64,000 nucleotides of DNA, taken from the NCBI GenBank assembly GCA_009733575.1, contig ML769448.1:186001-250000 (forward strand), written 5' to 3'. The DNA is from Gymnopus androsaceus JB14 (lineage: Eukaryota > Basidiomycota > Agaricomycetes > Agaricales > Omphalotaceae). The notes under the pieces were generated by a model. That model saw only the letters and a list, made by a program, of their open reading frames with translations, ran no database searches and had not been told where the DNA came from. Shown here piece by piece: positions 35,163-47,420 of the stretch (the stretch's first letter is position 1; each line of letters begins with the position of its first letter). The position numbers and the translations under genes were made by a program.

Positions 35163-36949
35163 GCCGGTTATGTCTATTTAGGCGGAGAAATAAACAGAAT
35201 GCTGCTCACAAACGGCGCCATTTGAAGAGAAAGTCGCAACAATACCGGTAAAACTCCAGATCTAGAATATCACTCAATAACCTGAAAATAATCGTCATTT
35301 AGAAAGCTGAACAATCGAGAGCTAGAACAACTTACCTGTCCATGAGACAAGATGAAGGAAGTGGCGGAAGAGCAAGGCTGTTCAGTGGCACACACATCAA
35401 TCAATTCCTGAACACACAATGGTTCATACTTTCAATTCATTAGTGCAAGAACATCTTCAGAAAATCAAATGTATTACATCATTACAATTCAACGCTTTGA
35501 CATGATGGAATTAAGTACTTTGCTCAATATTGAGTGTTAAATATAGGTTAGCCAAAACTCAGACCAAAGGTCCTTAAACCAGAAATCAAAAAGAAAAGTT
35601 AGCAATTTGAGTTTCGAGTCGTCCTGGAAAAAGATGATCATCGTTTGGAATGTGAATTCGAAGTAATGATGCACGAAATGCATCGTGGAGTATGGTGTTC
35701 AAGGTGCACAAGAAATGAGTGCCGGATATATTGAAAAAACTATGTCGCCGTACATTGATTGAAGTAACCGAACTTGAACTGAACATATATACATATACAT
35801 TTTACTGCATATATATTGAAGAAATTCCGAATATACATTAAAGTGTATCTAGAGCTACCATACATACATATTGAACTATCATACCTACATATTGAACTAA
35901 GTAGTACAGTATGTACCGTAGATACATATTGGAAGTTTTGAGGTGCTTATCGATAGGCGCCCAGTTACCAGTCAGATGCTCGCTTGTCCTCTCACCTGCT
36001 CATCTACATCCCGCCAACACCTACGCAACTACGCAACTACGCAACTACACTAAATACTCCAATCCATCACGTCTAAACCAGGTCACTGCTTCAAATGTTT
36101 AGTCCTTATCTCTGTTCTGTGCACAAGCATCTTTGAGAAGGTCGGCAGGTCATCTATGATCTGAGATTTGGCGCCTGAAAATCAGTCATGCATGATGTAG
36201 AAGTACTTTGGACCATGTGCAGTCCTCCACAGCTACATCCGTATGCTCAGTCTCCCAGTCTCTATGGCACTGGCATCAATGCTCCGACTTTTCGAGTCTT
36301 TGACAACAATAGTCTGCCGGTGCCCAAAACTTTTCTCCTACTATTGCCACGTCAATTCCAGGTCCCCATCATGTAAGTATCCTCTAATTCCCGAGACCTA
36401 TGAGGTATTTGTGCAGGTCACGTTGGGCTGATTCCAGTCAAGCGGTGATCTGGGCGAGAGAATTCTGGGTAGATTAGGAACTATCTACTATATCTTATAC
36501 TACTCCGGAACCGTAGTACTAAGCCCAAGTCAGAGGAAAATAAGGCAGAGAGAAATTCAGGATGAGAACCAATATCACACTGGTGAAGTCATTCCAGTCA
36601 GGATGACTCGAAGAGTCAGAGAACAATAGAAGAATATACAGAAGGTCCAGGGGAAATACATCATACTAAAACAGAGGCTCGAAGTACGACTGGGTGACCC
36701 TCTCCACTATCACCCTAAAACGGAACCATTCGGAAGCCAAACAGATGATGAGAACTTGATGATACAACACAACCCCCTTGTTAACTCTTTTGCTCCTGCA
36801 AAACAGTTGCATCCAAGTTCGAGGAAGCTGGTAAAATGAAATATAAGTACACGGAAGAGAAAAATGGAAATACCGGAGATATAAGTACAACTTTTGATCG
36901 GAAATCGGAATATAATGGATTGCAAATGTTCGTTGATTGATGATGGAAT
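35163..36949. other. Long AT-rich intergenic region, nothing firm
   Basis: The 5' side of the zinc-finger gene is followed by TACATA-rich low complexity (35780-35920) and an ACGCAACT triplication near 36022-36050. Only short open frames without domains were seen. No RNA gene or transposon end was recognised. Confidence 0.4.
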
Positions 36950-38960
36950 TTATTGAACGTTAGCACATCCTTTCCCTTTTACTCGTTGCAACTTGGCCCT
37001 TTCGTGAGCGTCGCGTTGGGCAGAGTCGGAGGGGAGAGAAGAGTCCGAGTTGTAGGGTCGGAGTCGGATACCATTGTAGAGGTTTCGAAGGATGTAGCCA
37101 TTTCTGGTCATGAGCTGGTAAGTATTCTTATCGGAAAATAATGAACGGTCCATCCTAGCAAGGGTGGATCTTGGACTGACTTTTTTCTTTTGAAGTACCA
37201 GGTCTCCAACTCCTAATCCGCATTCCTTGTATCCTGCCTCTTGTTTCTCGGCCTCTACTTCGAGACGCACCAAAGCTTTTGCGTTTGCCTCTTCCCGATA
37301 CTTTTCAAGATTCTGAATGTGTTTGAGGCGTTTTTCTTGAAGAACCAAGATTTCAGCATCAGAAGGAGGGACTCAAAGAGTGTCGAAGACCGTATCAGAA
37401 GGAAGCCGCGGTTCATAGCTGTACATCATACGTCTGGGGGAAGCGCCAGTGCTAGGGTTTTTGTGAGCGCGATGGGCAAGAAGAGCATCAGGTACGTACT
37501 CGTCCCATTTGGTCTGGCGACTCAGAGTGCAGAATTGAGCTAATATTTGAACCAGGGTATCATTGAATTTTTGAGACATCCATTCGTTTGAGGATGGTAT
37601 GGGGAAGTATGTAGGTGTTCAATGGTAAGTCTTCGAAGGAGGTTTTGAAATGAATACAACATGAACTCCTCATCATTATTGGTCAGATCGGCTCGAGGTT
37701 TTCCAAAAAGCGAGATGATACGACGAAGAAGGCCAATGATGGCAGCTGAATGTTGGGCGAGACCTTCGGCGAAGGTAAAATCAGTTCCCAAGGATGATAG
37801 ATGATCTTGACATCAAAGGGGGCAATATCATCATTGAAGCAAGCGAGGCGGCATCCAAGGTGTTTTTGAGTATGGAAATGCTTTAGGGATTCATGGTCTG
37901 TACATATGAGAATAGGGGAACCTTTAATATAACCACACCACTTCTTCAAAGTGTGAACAATGGCCAACAATTCGCATTCCTGGGCTGAATATTGTTGTTC
38001 GGTAGGTGTCATTTTACATGATTCATAAGCAATTGGATGTAGGTCATTTTCTTTAAAATCGAAACACTCACATGAATCGCTAACATCCTTCCCTTCCTTT
38101 AGATCTTTGAACGGCATGCCTGACTGCTGAAGAACGACATCCAAACAAGTACCAGATGCATCAGTCAATTACAAACACTATCCAAGGTATAGGATGAATA
38201 AGTACCTTGGTATTGCACAGGGCGTTCTTGAGCGTATGAAAAGCGCGTTCACATTTGGGCGACCAGTTGATCCCAGAACCCTTCTTTGGAGCACCGGCAA
38301 GAAGGTTAGTAAGGGGAAGCGCAATTTTGGCAAAATCGCATACAAAACGACGATAGGTCCTCGGCAAGGTTCAGAAAACCACAAAGATGAGTAATTGTTG
38401 TAGGTATAGGCCATTGCAGAACAGCCTTTACCTTTTCTGGATTAACCTGAATACCTTTTCCAGAGACGAAGTGACCAAGATGAAGAAGTTTGTCCTGCGC
38501 CCAAGTACATTTACCCAAGTTCAGAACAAGATTCTCTTTAGCCAAAGCGGTAAGTACCTTTTTGACATGAGACTCATGTTCGTCGATTGACCTTGAGTAG
38601 ATGACAATATCGTCAAGGTATACTATTACGAAGTCATCAATGTAGTCACGTAAAATGTCGTTCATCATGGTTTGGAAAGTAGTGGGTGCACTGCTAAGTC
38701 CAAATGGCATGACACGAAATTGAAAATGACCATACCTGCAGGTAAAAGCAGTCTTTGCGTTCGCATCATCATCCAAACGGACCGGCCAATAACCAGACTT
38801 GAGATCGAGAGTCGTAAAAATGACAGCATCGTGAAGATTTATGTAGCATTCATCTATACGAGGCAAGGGGTAAGCATTTTTCCTCGTTAGATTATTGAGA
38901 GCTCGCAGATCAACACACAGTCACAATTCCATCTTCTTTTCTTGTACAATGCTAGGACCT
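36950..38960 (-). pseudogene. Ty3/Gypsy retrotransposon pol fragment 1
   Basis: Read on the minus strand in order: reverse transcriptase (VDLRALNNLTRKNAYPLPRI, YGHFQFRVMPFGLSSAP, active site VYLDDIVIYS intact), the thumb/connection with a frame change near 38370, RNase H (MTDASG, CTDHESLKHF), then an abrupt join near 37790 to the end of the integrase core (HTSPYHPQTNGCLKN) and the integrase C-terminal part (WDEYVPDALLAHRAHKNPST). The integrase zinc-binding region and first catalytic Asp are missing, so there is an internal deletion. Frameshifts separate the pieces. No LTR was recognised at either side. Confidence 0.9.
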
Positions 38961-39311
38961 TTCACCCTCGTTATTCCAGTACCAACCTGACTCCTGTCAC
39001 TTCAAGTTGTAACATGTTTCCTTTAGATGCTTCTCATTTGCTTATACACCCCAAACGCTCCTTTATTTCATGTTAATACCTTTATCAAGCTGATGACATA
39101 ATTCTATTCCTATAATAGCCATTATACTTGATCCCTTCATTTATCGTACTCTCATTTTAATCAAATACTAATTTGTTTGCTTTAGTGTACTATGTGCTTG
39201 ATGAGAAGTCTTGAGAGTAACACATGTAACGAGATTCTTCAATGTATATCTACGGTAAACTTACCTTTCTCTATCTATGGTGAACTATTTGTATTTGCGG
39301 TCAATATTGAG
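38961..39311. other. AT-rich filler between two Gypsy fragments
   Basis: No coding or repeat structure was seen. It separates two pol genes that are not copies of each other. Confidence 0.35.
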
Positions 39312-39446
39312 TCTATCTGCAGTAGATATTTGTTTTACATCCGGCAACTTTTTCAATGAATGTCCAGTGATTTTTGAGTTTATCTGCGGTAGATATTTGT
39401 TTTATATCCGGCAACTTTTTCAATGAATGTCCGGTGATTTTTGATT
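39312..39446. repeat. Two tandem ~67-bp repeats
   Basis: TATCTGC(A/G)GTAGATATTTG..ATCCGGCAACTTTTTCAATG..TGTCC(A/G)GTGATTTTTGA occurs twice in a row with three differences. It abuts the truncated integrase end of Gypsy fragment 2. Confidence 0.85.
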
Positions 39447-41650
39447 ATTTACGGCGATTATTTTTTGTGCACAGTGAACAGCATAGGATACAGTGTACCA
39501 TTCCCGTTAGAAGATCAATGATAACCGTTATCATGTCATATGTTCCATTTCGGTCCTTCGACTCAGGCAGGGGACCAACAAAGTCCATTGTAATAGATTC
39601 CCAGGGATAGCTTGGGACCGGTAAGGGATTCAGTAATCCATATGGATGAGCATTGTTCGGTTTTGTACGCTTGCATGTGGGACAGGATTTACAGTATGAA
39701 TCCACATCTGATATTAGGTCTTTGCACCAAACATGGTCTCGAAGGTAATCCATTGTTTTCTTTGGCCCGAGATGGGCTAGAAGCGAGTGAGCTTCATCAA
39801 TAATGCATTCTCTAATGTTTCGGCCATTTATGGTGAGTTTCGGGATGCATAGGACTTTCCTGTCCCGTAATTTCAGATACACAAGACCGTCAGATACTTC
39901 AAAGTTTTGGAAGTCCTTAGGTTTGTCAATAATTTTCTTGAATATTGAATCGTTCTTGTACTGATTCTTTAGGATAACTTCTAAATCCAGTTTGGATCGA
40001 CTTGCCGTCAATGCTGCAAGTAGGGATGTGTTCGTCGATTCTCGTGGAACATCATCCGTTTCTACTGGTTCAGGGTCAGGTCCTGAATTCTGGGATTCGC
40101 TTGGTGTTTCCAAATGTTCAAGTTCCTGTTCCTTTTCAGGGTTGGTAGGGGGAGTTTCAGGCAAAGTGGGATCTAGATGGGTACTCCCGCCCTCCTTTTG
40201 TTCTTCACGGGGATCGTGCAAGATGAAACGTTTATTTTTCATCCGGCGAGCAAATTCCCAGCTAGTTTCAACCCTTTTTCCAGCATTACGAGTACTCATT
40301 GCGAATAATTCAGGTATCAATGATGCAGCCTCAAGATCAACAAGCACGGGCATTGTCACATTGTGCACTAAAAGTGCGTCGTTATCAACAACATCATGGT
40401 ATGTGTACTCACTGCGAGCACGCACAGTTCCTCGCTGATCATTTGAGTAGATTCGTGATAAGGCATCAGCGAGGATGTTATCTTCACCAGGTACATATTC
40501 AACTTCAAAGTTGAACTCGGCAATTTTTTCAAGCCATCGAGCTTGTCTGCCGGACAAGTCTTTCTGCTTCAGTAGGTGTATAAGACCTTTATGGTCTGTA
40601 ATCCATTTAAATTGCACACCTTGTAATATGTCGCGATGGCATAGCATTGTTTCGACACCAGCCAACATTTCAATTTCATGAACAGGGTAATTTTGCTGAG
40701 CTGAATTCAGCTTGGCAGAATAGAATGCTGCTGCTTTGGCAGTTTTCCGAATTATCACCCTGACATATAGCGCCACCAATCCCAGTTGCGCACCCATCAG
40801 TAATCATCCATACAGGGGGCGCGTCCTCAGCATAATTCAGAGGTACACGATGGTGGTCTTTGGCACCACCCTGCAAGATGTTTGACATCCTTGAAGGCTC
40901 GTTGTTCAACGTAAGTCCATCGGAAAGGCACAGTATCTCCGGTGATTGAACTGAGATGGCCCATCGGTACCGGTACCAGGCCAATGTCATCGGCAAGATA
41001 TCCGACAGAGCCCAAAAAGCCTCGGAGGAGATCACGATTGGTCGGGGTTGGCCATTTCAGAATGGCATCGATTTTATGTGGGTCCATCTGGATACCCTTG
41101 TCATCAATTATGCAGCCTAATACCTTTAGTTCTTTAGGCAAGAAATTGAGTTTTTCTTCACTCAGGTAAAGCTTTTCTCGTTTCAAAATGTCAATTATTA
41201 TTTGAACATGTTTTACATGATCTTCTAGTGTTTCTGAATAGATAACAATATCATGAAGATATACATCCATGAAACGACCAATGTATTCTGAGAAAATATA
41301 GTTCATGAGTCCCTGGTAAGTTGCCGGGCCATTACAATCCCCTTGTTGTATAACAAGACTCACCATGTTACCATCCGGCGTAGTTACAGCTGTGCGTGGT
41401 ACATGTTCTGGGACAATTCGGATCTGTTCATAGGCATCATTGCCGTCAATAATTGAACGATATTTTGCACGGGCAACTCGCCTTTTGATCCCTTCAATAT
41501 CCAGCATAGGAGAGGAAAGTTTGCAAGTGTTAGCATTTCGTGCATGCAAGTCGACAATGACGCGCATTTTAGTACTGCCAGGTTTCGGGATTAGTAACAT
41601 GGGTACCGTATTACCAGAACTGGTCATTTTCCACCTACCCGAACCTGTTA
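39445..41650 (-). pseudogene. Ty3/Gypsy retrotransposon pol fragment 2 (different family)
   Basis: A second, unrelated Gypsy pol on the minus strand. Reverse transcriptase: MLLIPKPGSTKMRVIVDLHA, then the active site as VYLHDIVIYS, where the first catalytic Asp of the YxDD box is His, so the enzyme would be inactive. RNase H region: FKWITDHKGLIHLL and YVPGEDNILADALSR. An integrase zinc-binding module follows (HSLLAHLGPKKTMDY...CKSCPTCK), with a Ser/Thr/Glu-rich linker before it. The integrase core starts (ITMDFVGPLPESKDRNGTYD) but is cut at 39445. There are frameshifts near 40800 and 40870. The 5' side ends at a GATC-rich repeat. Confidence 0.9.
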
Positions 41651-42410
41651 AGCCCGTGCAGCCCAGATCGAAGCGGCGGGAAATCGATCGCAAATCGATC
41701 GTGGGAATCGACCGATGTTGATCGATCAATGACCTGTGTTGGACCTTTGAAGTAACGGGACTTGGCGAAGCTATTAGCAACACCCTTAACACACTGTAAT
41801 GTGTCCCAGAAGAAAGGAGTGGAAGAAGGGCGGAGCGGAGCGAACGCACAGCCGCAAGTCGATCGCAAATTGATCGCAATGTCGACCGATTGATCGGCGG
41901 AGATGTCGGAAATAAGAATAGAGAAGATCAGCTAGGCTAAGTTGATTTTCGAACTAAAGTTACAATACATGGTATACTACTTAAATACTAGTCAGTTCGG
42001 ATAAACGGATAAATGTAAAGAACAATAAGTAATATATATCCGGGAGTGTATTCAGTAAGTATAACAATAAAGTAATTCAGTAAGAAAGACAAAAGAATAT
42101 AAGAGGAATAAAACAATAAGTATCGGAAAGTGTGTCTAAACATGATAGGGATGTTTCCAAAGGTAAAGGGCAGCTATCAGATCGATATGTCAATCGATCA
42201 ATGGCGATTGATCGGAAATCGGCGGCAAGTGTCGATGATCGGCAGCGAGTGTTGGACGTCGGCAACGAGCAGTGATGATTGTAGGGATATAACAGTAGTT
42301 ACATCGAAAGGTTGATTGATCAATGGCAAATGATCGGAAATCGGCGGTAAGTGTCGGAAATGATCAGTGATGATAGCATGGATATAACAGTAGTACAAAG
42401 TCCGAAGAAA
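41651..42410. repeat. GATCGATC-rich region with internal duplications
   Basis: AATCGATCGCAAATCGATCG and TCGATCGCAAATTGATCGCA occur near 41680 and 41857. A unit with ATGATCGGAAATCGGCGG(C/T)A, AGTGATGAT and GGATATAACAGTAGT occurs twice (42200-42300 and 42322-42398). It may be a relic LTR or a simple satellite. Confidence 0.6.
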
Positions 42411-42522
42411 CGAATTGACACGAACAAGCGCCCGATGGCACCTAGCTTCATATATTTCTCTTCCGCTACTGTCATCTCGCCATGCACATTGCAGACGCAG
42501 TTGGCCTATACCAACGCTGGGC

Positions 42523-42951
42523 ATGAAACCCGACATTATTCCCAAATCTCAAATTTGTCTCATTTCGACCTCTCCTTACGGTCGCACACACGTCTGGAAA
42601 AGACGACCACCAACACTTCCTAATCCTGTCGTTCCAAAATTTCCTCAGCATGTTATCCGAGCTGATGGAACCTCCTTCACCCATTGGACAACTTCCCCTC
42701 GGTCTCACATACGCTTGACCCGTGACACGACCAATAATCCGATATGGAATACTTCGCTTTGGGCAGATGAACAAGCCTTGGAGGATGAGGCTAGTACAAC
42801 AGGGAGAGTGGGAAGATTCAATAAGCGGTTCCAGGGTATTGGAGGTGCTGGAGGTAATGTTGATTGGATGGCTGGTACTGGAGAGGGCAGTGGAATCGAG
42901 CTTGAAGGAGAACTGGTGGATCCTTCTCAGTATATGAAGAAGGATAAGTAA
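42523..42951 (+). CDS. Mitochondrial large-subunit ribosomal protein bL31m
   Basis: A 142-residue frame whose core, IRADGTSFTHWTTSPRSHIR followed by LTRDTTNNPIWN and later GRVGRFNKRFQ, matches the fungal bL31m family (yeast Mrpl36-like), a component of the mitochondrial ribosome large subunit. The ATG used (42523) is the first in frame. Upstream of it the frame stays open to 42415, and a mitochondrial targeting segment or a short 5' exon may be missing from this model. It ends KKDK then TAA at 42951. It is single-exon as read and is the only clear housekeeping gene in the middle of the window, directly beside repeat DNA. Confidence 0.85.
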   Translation: MKPDIIPKSQICLISTSPYGRTHVWKRRPPTLPNPVVPKFPQHVIRADGTSFTHWTTSPRSHIRLTRDTTNNPIWNTSLWADEQALEDEASTTGRVGRFNKRFQGIGGAGGNVDWMAGTGEGSGIELEGELVDPSQYMKKDK

Positions 42952-43343
42952 TGGATTGTTGGTGAGTATTCTATTCGTTTACTTGCTTTTGCGGCTCATT
43001 TTGGAAAGAAGGTCTAACATTTTGTTGCTCTAGTCCTCACGTATTTACAAGCGTTTTATTAATTAATTGCAAGTACTTCCGATTTGCACATATTGATTCC
43101 TCATTTGAAAATCTATGAAATTTGAAGAGCTTCCAATCCAACAGTTGAAACTTTCCTTCTCAACAAACAAGTTTCCAATTGCTGATTCCATACGCGCTTC
43201 CTTGCAAGTCTGACTTGATTTTTGGGCAAACTTGAATAAATGATTTCGTCACGATGGGTAAGAGAAGCAAAAGGACTTCAGGTACACTCTGTACTCTGTA
43301 GATTCCAGACATAGGCCTTGAGAATAGGCAACTAAATCGGACC
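42952..43343. other. Intergenic, nothing recognised
   Basis: This is the 3' flank of bL31m and the converging F-box pseudogene. No feature was seen. Confidence 0.4.
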
Positions 43344-44848
43344 CTATGAGTCAAGGAAACCAAGATGTACAACCAAGTCAGGTAGCTCAAATATCTCCAT
43401 AAACTCCTGCTCTTCAAAGCCGGGAAACCGTAAGACTACTTTCTGTAATTGGACGAGTCCATCCACCCCATCAATGTCATCATGCAAAGACTGCAAAGAA
43501 AATCATCGGTGTCAATTCTGAAGGGACTTTTTCATTATCACTCAGAGCAGCCCATCCATATCAAATGCGCAAACCTCCATCCGAAGTGACCTGAGGGCGG
43601 GGAAAAGGGACAATAATGCCGTCAAGATCTGGGTCATGTTTTCGTCGGTTTGACGAAGTGTCCAGAATCCAACGAGTATTAGAGATGATAGTATAGAGGA
43701 TGAGCGATGCTAGAAGCTGGTCACATCTGCAGAAAAGGCCTCCAAATCTTGGAGGTTGTGACGAAGAGTCAGCTCTTCAAGGTGAGGTGTGGTGAGGCAG
43801 TGTAAGAGGTTCACATCGTTGCGGCTGATCCTATGAGCAGAGATATTGAGTGACCTCAACAAAGGTAAAGATATCGAAAGGTGTTTATTGAATAAAACGA
43901 GGTCCGGTTTGAAGTCTAACCCCAAATCCACTCTGAGGTGGACGAGGTCATTACATCGGCGTAGGATGTCCACATAGGCATCTGGGTCAAAATATGATGG
44001 ACGGATAATAATGCTAGTAATCTTCAACGAGGTAAGTTGTTCCGCAGGTACCGCAAATTTTTTCAAAATGGGATTAGTGTCTCCCTCAATGAGTTCAACG
44101 CAGTGTAACTTGGGTACTCCCAAGAATGTCTCGATTTGCTGAGGGACCTGAAGATAGGCTGATTTCTCATCCAGAGCATTAAAGTCGTTATTGAAGCAAA
44201 AGATTTCGAGATGTACCTCTTCCAATTGGGGAAGAGATGAGCAAGGTAGACCGAAAAGAGGAACAAGGAATGATATATGCCCTGTAAGTTGAGCAATCGG
44301 AGTTTGTGACCGAAATCCAAAATAGTCTCCATGGATTGTTTGGCCGGAGAAATGGAGCGACTGTCGAAGTTGAGATACAGGTCCAAGGGCAGACCTTGAC
44401 TCCGATTAATCCACTCTTTAACCCACCCAGACTCGGGTATGACTGGCTTGCGATCCTTCAAGGACAGGCAGAATTTGGACCAGAGTCGAGGAGTAAGATG
44501 AGCGGCCCTTCTCCAAGCCACGCACACAGTGCAGAGGATGGACGTGTATTGAACAATACTATGCTCGTACATTGACTTTCCCTCTTCAGGAAGACATGCA
44601 AGTTCAAAGATTTCGAAAACAATTTCCAGCGGGACTCATTGAATTGGTGAAAGAACATTTTTGAGTGAAGCAATCTCGACAAATTTTGCGTCTTTCTGAC
44701 GCGTCGACTCGGAAACCTGACTTTTGAGGTTCTCTACCTGGCCCTCCACATCGGATATTCGAGCTCGAAGGAAGGAAATATCGGTTGGTTCAAGCCATAT
44801 TGGCCCCTCGATACGGCATTGAGAAAGATACTGCGCCAGTGCCGCCAT
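43344..44848 (-). pseudogene. F-box protein with LRR-like C-terminal region, inactivated
   Basis: Start MAALAQYLSQCRIEGPIWLE, then a coiled coil (ISDVEGQVENLKSQVSES), then the F-box: LSPIQ, stop, VPLEIVFEIFELACLPEEGK ... VCVAWRRAAHLTPRLWSKF. The TGA at 44636-44638 sits exactly where an F-box normally has Arg or Leu and could come from CGA by one transition. A second lesion is a one-base frame change near 44285 (KLRLLNLQG / HISFLVPLFGLP). Downstream, LRR-like segments (LTSLKITS, LRSLNISAHR, LEELTLRH) continue. A late intron ending TTTGCAG precedes a last exon (SLHDDIDGVDGLVQLQK...) that ends at TAG 43344. In working relatives the F-box would bind Skp1 in an SCF ubiquitin ligase. Sequencing error is possible for either lesion but less likely for both. 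Confidence 0.75.
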
Positions 44849-45838
44849 TCCGAGATCACTGAAGAAAGTTCAAATTGTAGGCGCGCGTTACGGTTGGCGC
44901 TTACCACAAAATCTAATTAATCACCCGGGTACTCATTGGACTCATTGGACCCAATTAGTCTACTACGCTGAGGACTGGTACGCTCTATATTCGAAAGCCC
45001 TCCTTTAGCATTTCCTATATACTAGATCGCAGGATGACATTTTCCCTTCTAGACAATGAAGATGCAACAAGAAATGATACTCTCAAAGCAGGACAGCAGT
45101 CATGAATCCCACGTAGATGTGACTCACCGGAACTATGCTCGAGGCTACGTTTTAGTCCGTGTTCAAGCGGAAGGATATTAAAGATCTTCTCTATCTATGC
45201 AACAGAGATAAGGACAACGATTACGAGCTAGCGCCTTATACGTCCGGCAGCAGCAGAAGTGATAAATATTGAAACCTCCCAAATCGAAACTTGATTGCAA
45301 TACTCACTTATCCGAATGAAATCCTCCGCTATGTCTGTGAATTTGCTAGCGATTGGAGCCTGTTTCAAGAATTTCGATTGTCTAGTGATGCACTGAGATG
45401 GCTATTTGCGATGTTCTGAACAGTATTAGCGACTCTGCTTCCCCGAATCAACCTTCTCCCTCTTTGCCATCACCCTGGAGCAGGCGACTCCGGTCTCAAT
45501 GGTATCCTCTCCGTCTTCTTCCACTCCTTCATGTGGGCCTTCTTGATTGAGTATTGTAAGAGACCAATATGTTGTTGAGATGACAATGAGGTTGGAAGAG
45601 GAACCTGTCGATGAAGGTTTGGGGTTTTGCCTCTGCTACAATTCAGGAGAGTGAGCTGGGCTGACAAGTTTTGCTCCTCAAGTTCACTTAGAACCGAAAA
45701 TCATCGAAAATCATTTGAAATCTAAGCTACATCAACTCCTAGTGTTCAAAGAACTATTAATTAGAAGCAAAATCAGCATCGGCAAAACCGTAAGATACGT
45801 AGTATGTTCAAGGAGTAGAGCTGCCACCTATTTTCCTT
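44849..45838. other. Intergenic region, nothing recognised
   Basis: Only short frames without domains on either strand (for example 45470-45667). No element ends were seen. Confidence 0.35.
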
Positions 45839-46423
45839 AGGTCCTGATTGTGTAGACCTCGTTGGCTCCCACAGTGCTGCAGCCCGAGTCGCGCAAAGGG
45901 TTTGCAGCGTCGGGCCCAATGTCCATGCAAGCATCCGAAACATCGTACGGCCCAATAACACACCCATCAGCCAGAAGATTCCCTGGAGAAGCATCCGTCC
46001 CACAAAAAACGCAAGAGATAGTAAACACTTGGTTACTGTAACAAAGAAATAGAGTCAGCGCTCGGCACGAATCCAACGTAGGAAAAATATATGCAACTCA
46101 TGGCTGGAAAATTTTGTTGTTCAAAGTACTGAGAATCACTTCGCCGCAAGTGACCATGGCCGTCATACCAGGGGTGTCTACATCTCTGTAAAGCGTATCA
46201 GCAACTACGTCTGCGACAACAAGTTACAAGAAGATCAAACTGACTCGTTGAAATAGCTTATAAAGAACTCTCCAGTCTGCGGGATCTTCCATCCGGGAAA
46301 CTCAAGGGAACCAGCAAATGTCTCTCCAATGATATTGACCATATTGGGAGTGGCCCATTCGAGACCAGTACGCTCAGAATAGAGACAGGGTTTCCCATTA
46401 AAGCTTCTGCTGGAATTTCTCAA
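45839..46423 (-). CDS. Hypothetical Cys-rich protein, gene model incomplete
   Basis: Three coding-like blocks lie in order on the minus strand: NGKPCLYSERTGLEWATPNM...FISYFNES (46235-46400), DVDTPGMTAMVTCGEVILST (46110-46180), and NQVFTISCVFCGTDASPGNL...TVGANEVYTIRT ending TAA (45840-46035). Each looks like real protein sequence and good GT/AG signals lie between them. The phases do not join without a stop, and no start codon with a signal peptide was found. This is either a decayed gene or one with an exon I missed. Function unknown. Confidence 0.4.
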
Positions 46424-46539
46424 ATCTACTGAACTGCACCTCTTTCGAAGTGCCAGAACATATCACTTCATTGTAACTGAATTGCTTAGTCTGGGATATG
46501 ATGCACTCAATAGGGGGGAGCTCGGTTCATTCATCAAGA

Positions 46540-47060
46540 AAACAATGGCGCGTGCACAATTTATTGAAGCGGTAGAGGAAGAGAAACAGAAACAGCATTC
46601 GAACGATACAGATATTGTAATGGCAGAGCCATCCGAAACTCCAACTCCAACAGCAGCAACAGTGTTATTCGAGGATTCGGAAGGTAGCAGCGAGGAAGAT
46701 TCAGAAGATAGCGGTGAAGAGGCATTACGATTCACGGAGAATACCTCGTCTCTCGGTCTTTTTTTCGCGGCCTTTAGCCGTCTTAAAGATTCGGAAATAT
46801 GTGCATTGTTTTCTAACTACGAGTACTCGACATAAGTTGGACTTACCAGGACATCGCGGATCCAATACAGTATTCGCGCTACGGCTCTTCAATGCGGTCA
46901 GTGCCCTATGTACGTTAAATGCACTCGTATAAGCGTCCTCAAGAAACTCCGCGTTACGAAAATCATGCATATCGGCGAACAGCAATACGCGCTTCTCCGC
47001 TGGTACAAACAGCATGAAGAGGAAGAGCTCCTTAAACCTCTTGAAGAAATTGAAAGCTAG
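46540..47060 (+). pseudogene. Fragment of an unknown protein, broken
   Basis: The frame from 46543 (MARAQFIEAVEEEKQKQHSN) has an acidic Ser/Glu-rich part and stops at 46835. A second frame (46910-47060) reads CPMYVKCTRISVLKKLRVTK...LRWYKQHEEEELLKPLEEIE. The two may be parts of one gene, perhaps of transposon origin. I cannot assign a family. An open frame on the opposite strand (46725-47015) overlaps and is considered a shadow. Confidence 0.35.
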
Positions 47061-47374
47061 CGTTAGTGTCTCTCAAAAAACAGAATCGATACCCGCATAT
47101 CCTAAATGTGTTCCATATCATTATCCTCCTTCGACGCCGGTAAGACAAGGGGGCGATTGCACGATTTATTTATTTTTGCTGATAACCGTTTGCAGACGGA
47201 ATCTAAGTGCGACTCTCAAACAAGCAGCCGAGCCTCGTTAGGAATCCGAGGCAGCAGAAGCACATTATCTCCTGCAGCTAACGAACACGTCGTCTTGAAC
47301 CAACAGGAACATGTAAGTGCTATGTTATTCCTCGCGAGCTATCCAGATATACTGAGTCCTTATGTCAATGACTT

Positions 47375-47376
<2 letters not shown>

Positions 47377-47419
<43 letters not shown>

Positions 47420-47420
47420 T
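47377..47420. repeat. (CTA)n microsatellite
   Basis: About 14 uninterrupted CTA repeats. Confidence 0.95.

Noticed and set aside
35586..35786. Short minus-strand frame beside the zinc-finger gene
   Set aside because: No start context, splice continuity or domain; AT-rich surroundings give such frames by chance.
42415..42522. N-terminal extension of bL31m
   Set aside because: The frame is open but has no ATG before 42523; the upstream peptide does not look like a clear presequence.
46725..47015. 96-codon minus-strand frame
   Set aside because: It lies opposite the coding-like plus-strand block CPMYVKCTRISVLKKLRVTK; no domain of its own.
47377..47420. Possible CRISPR-like or structured array
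   Set aside because: A plain (CTA)n microsatellite in a eukaryotic genome, without spacers.
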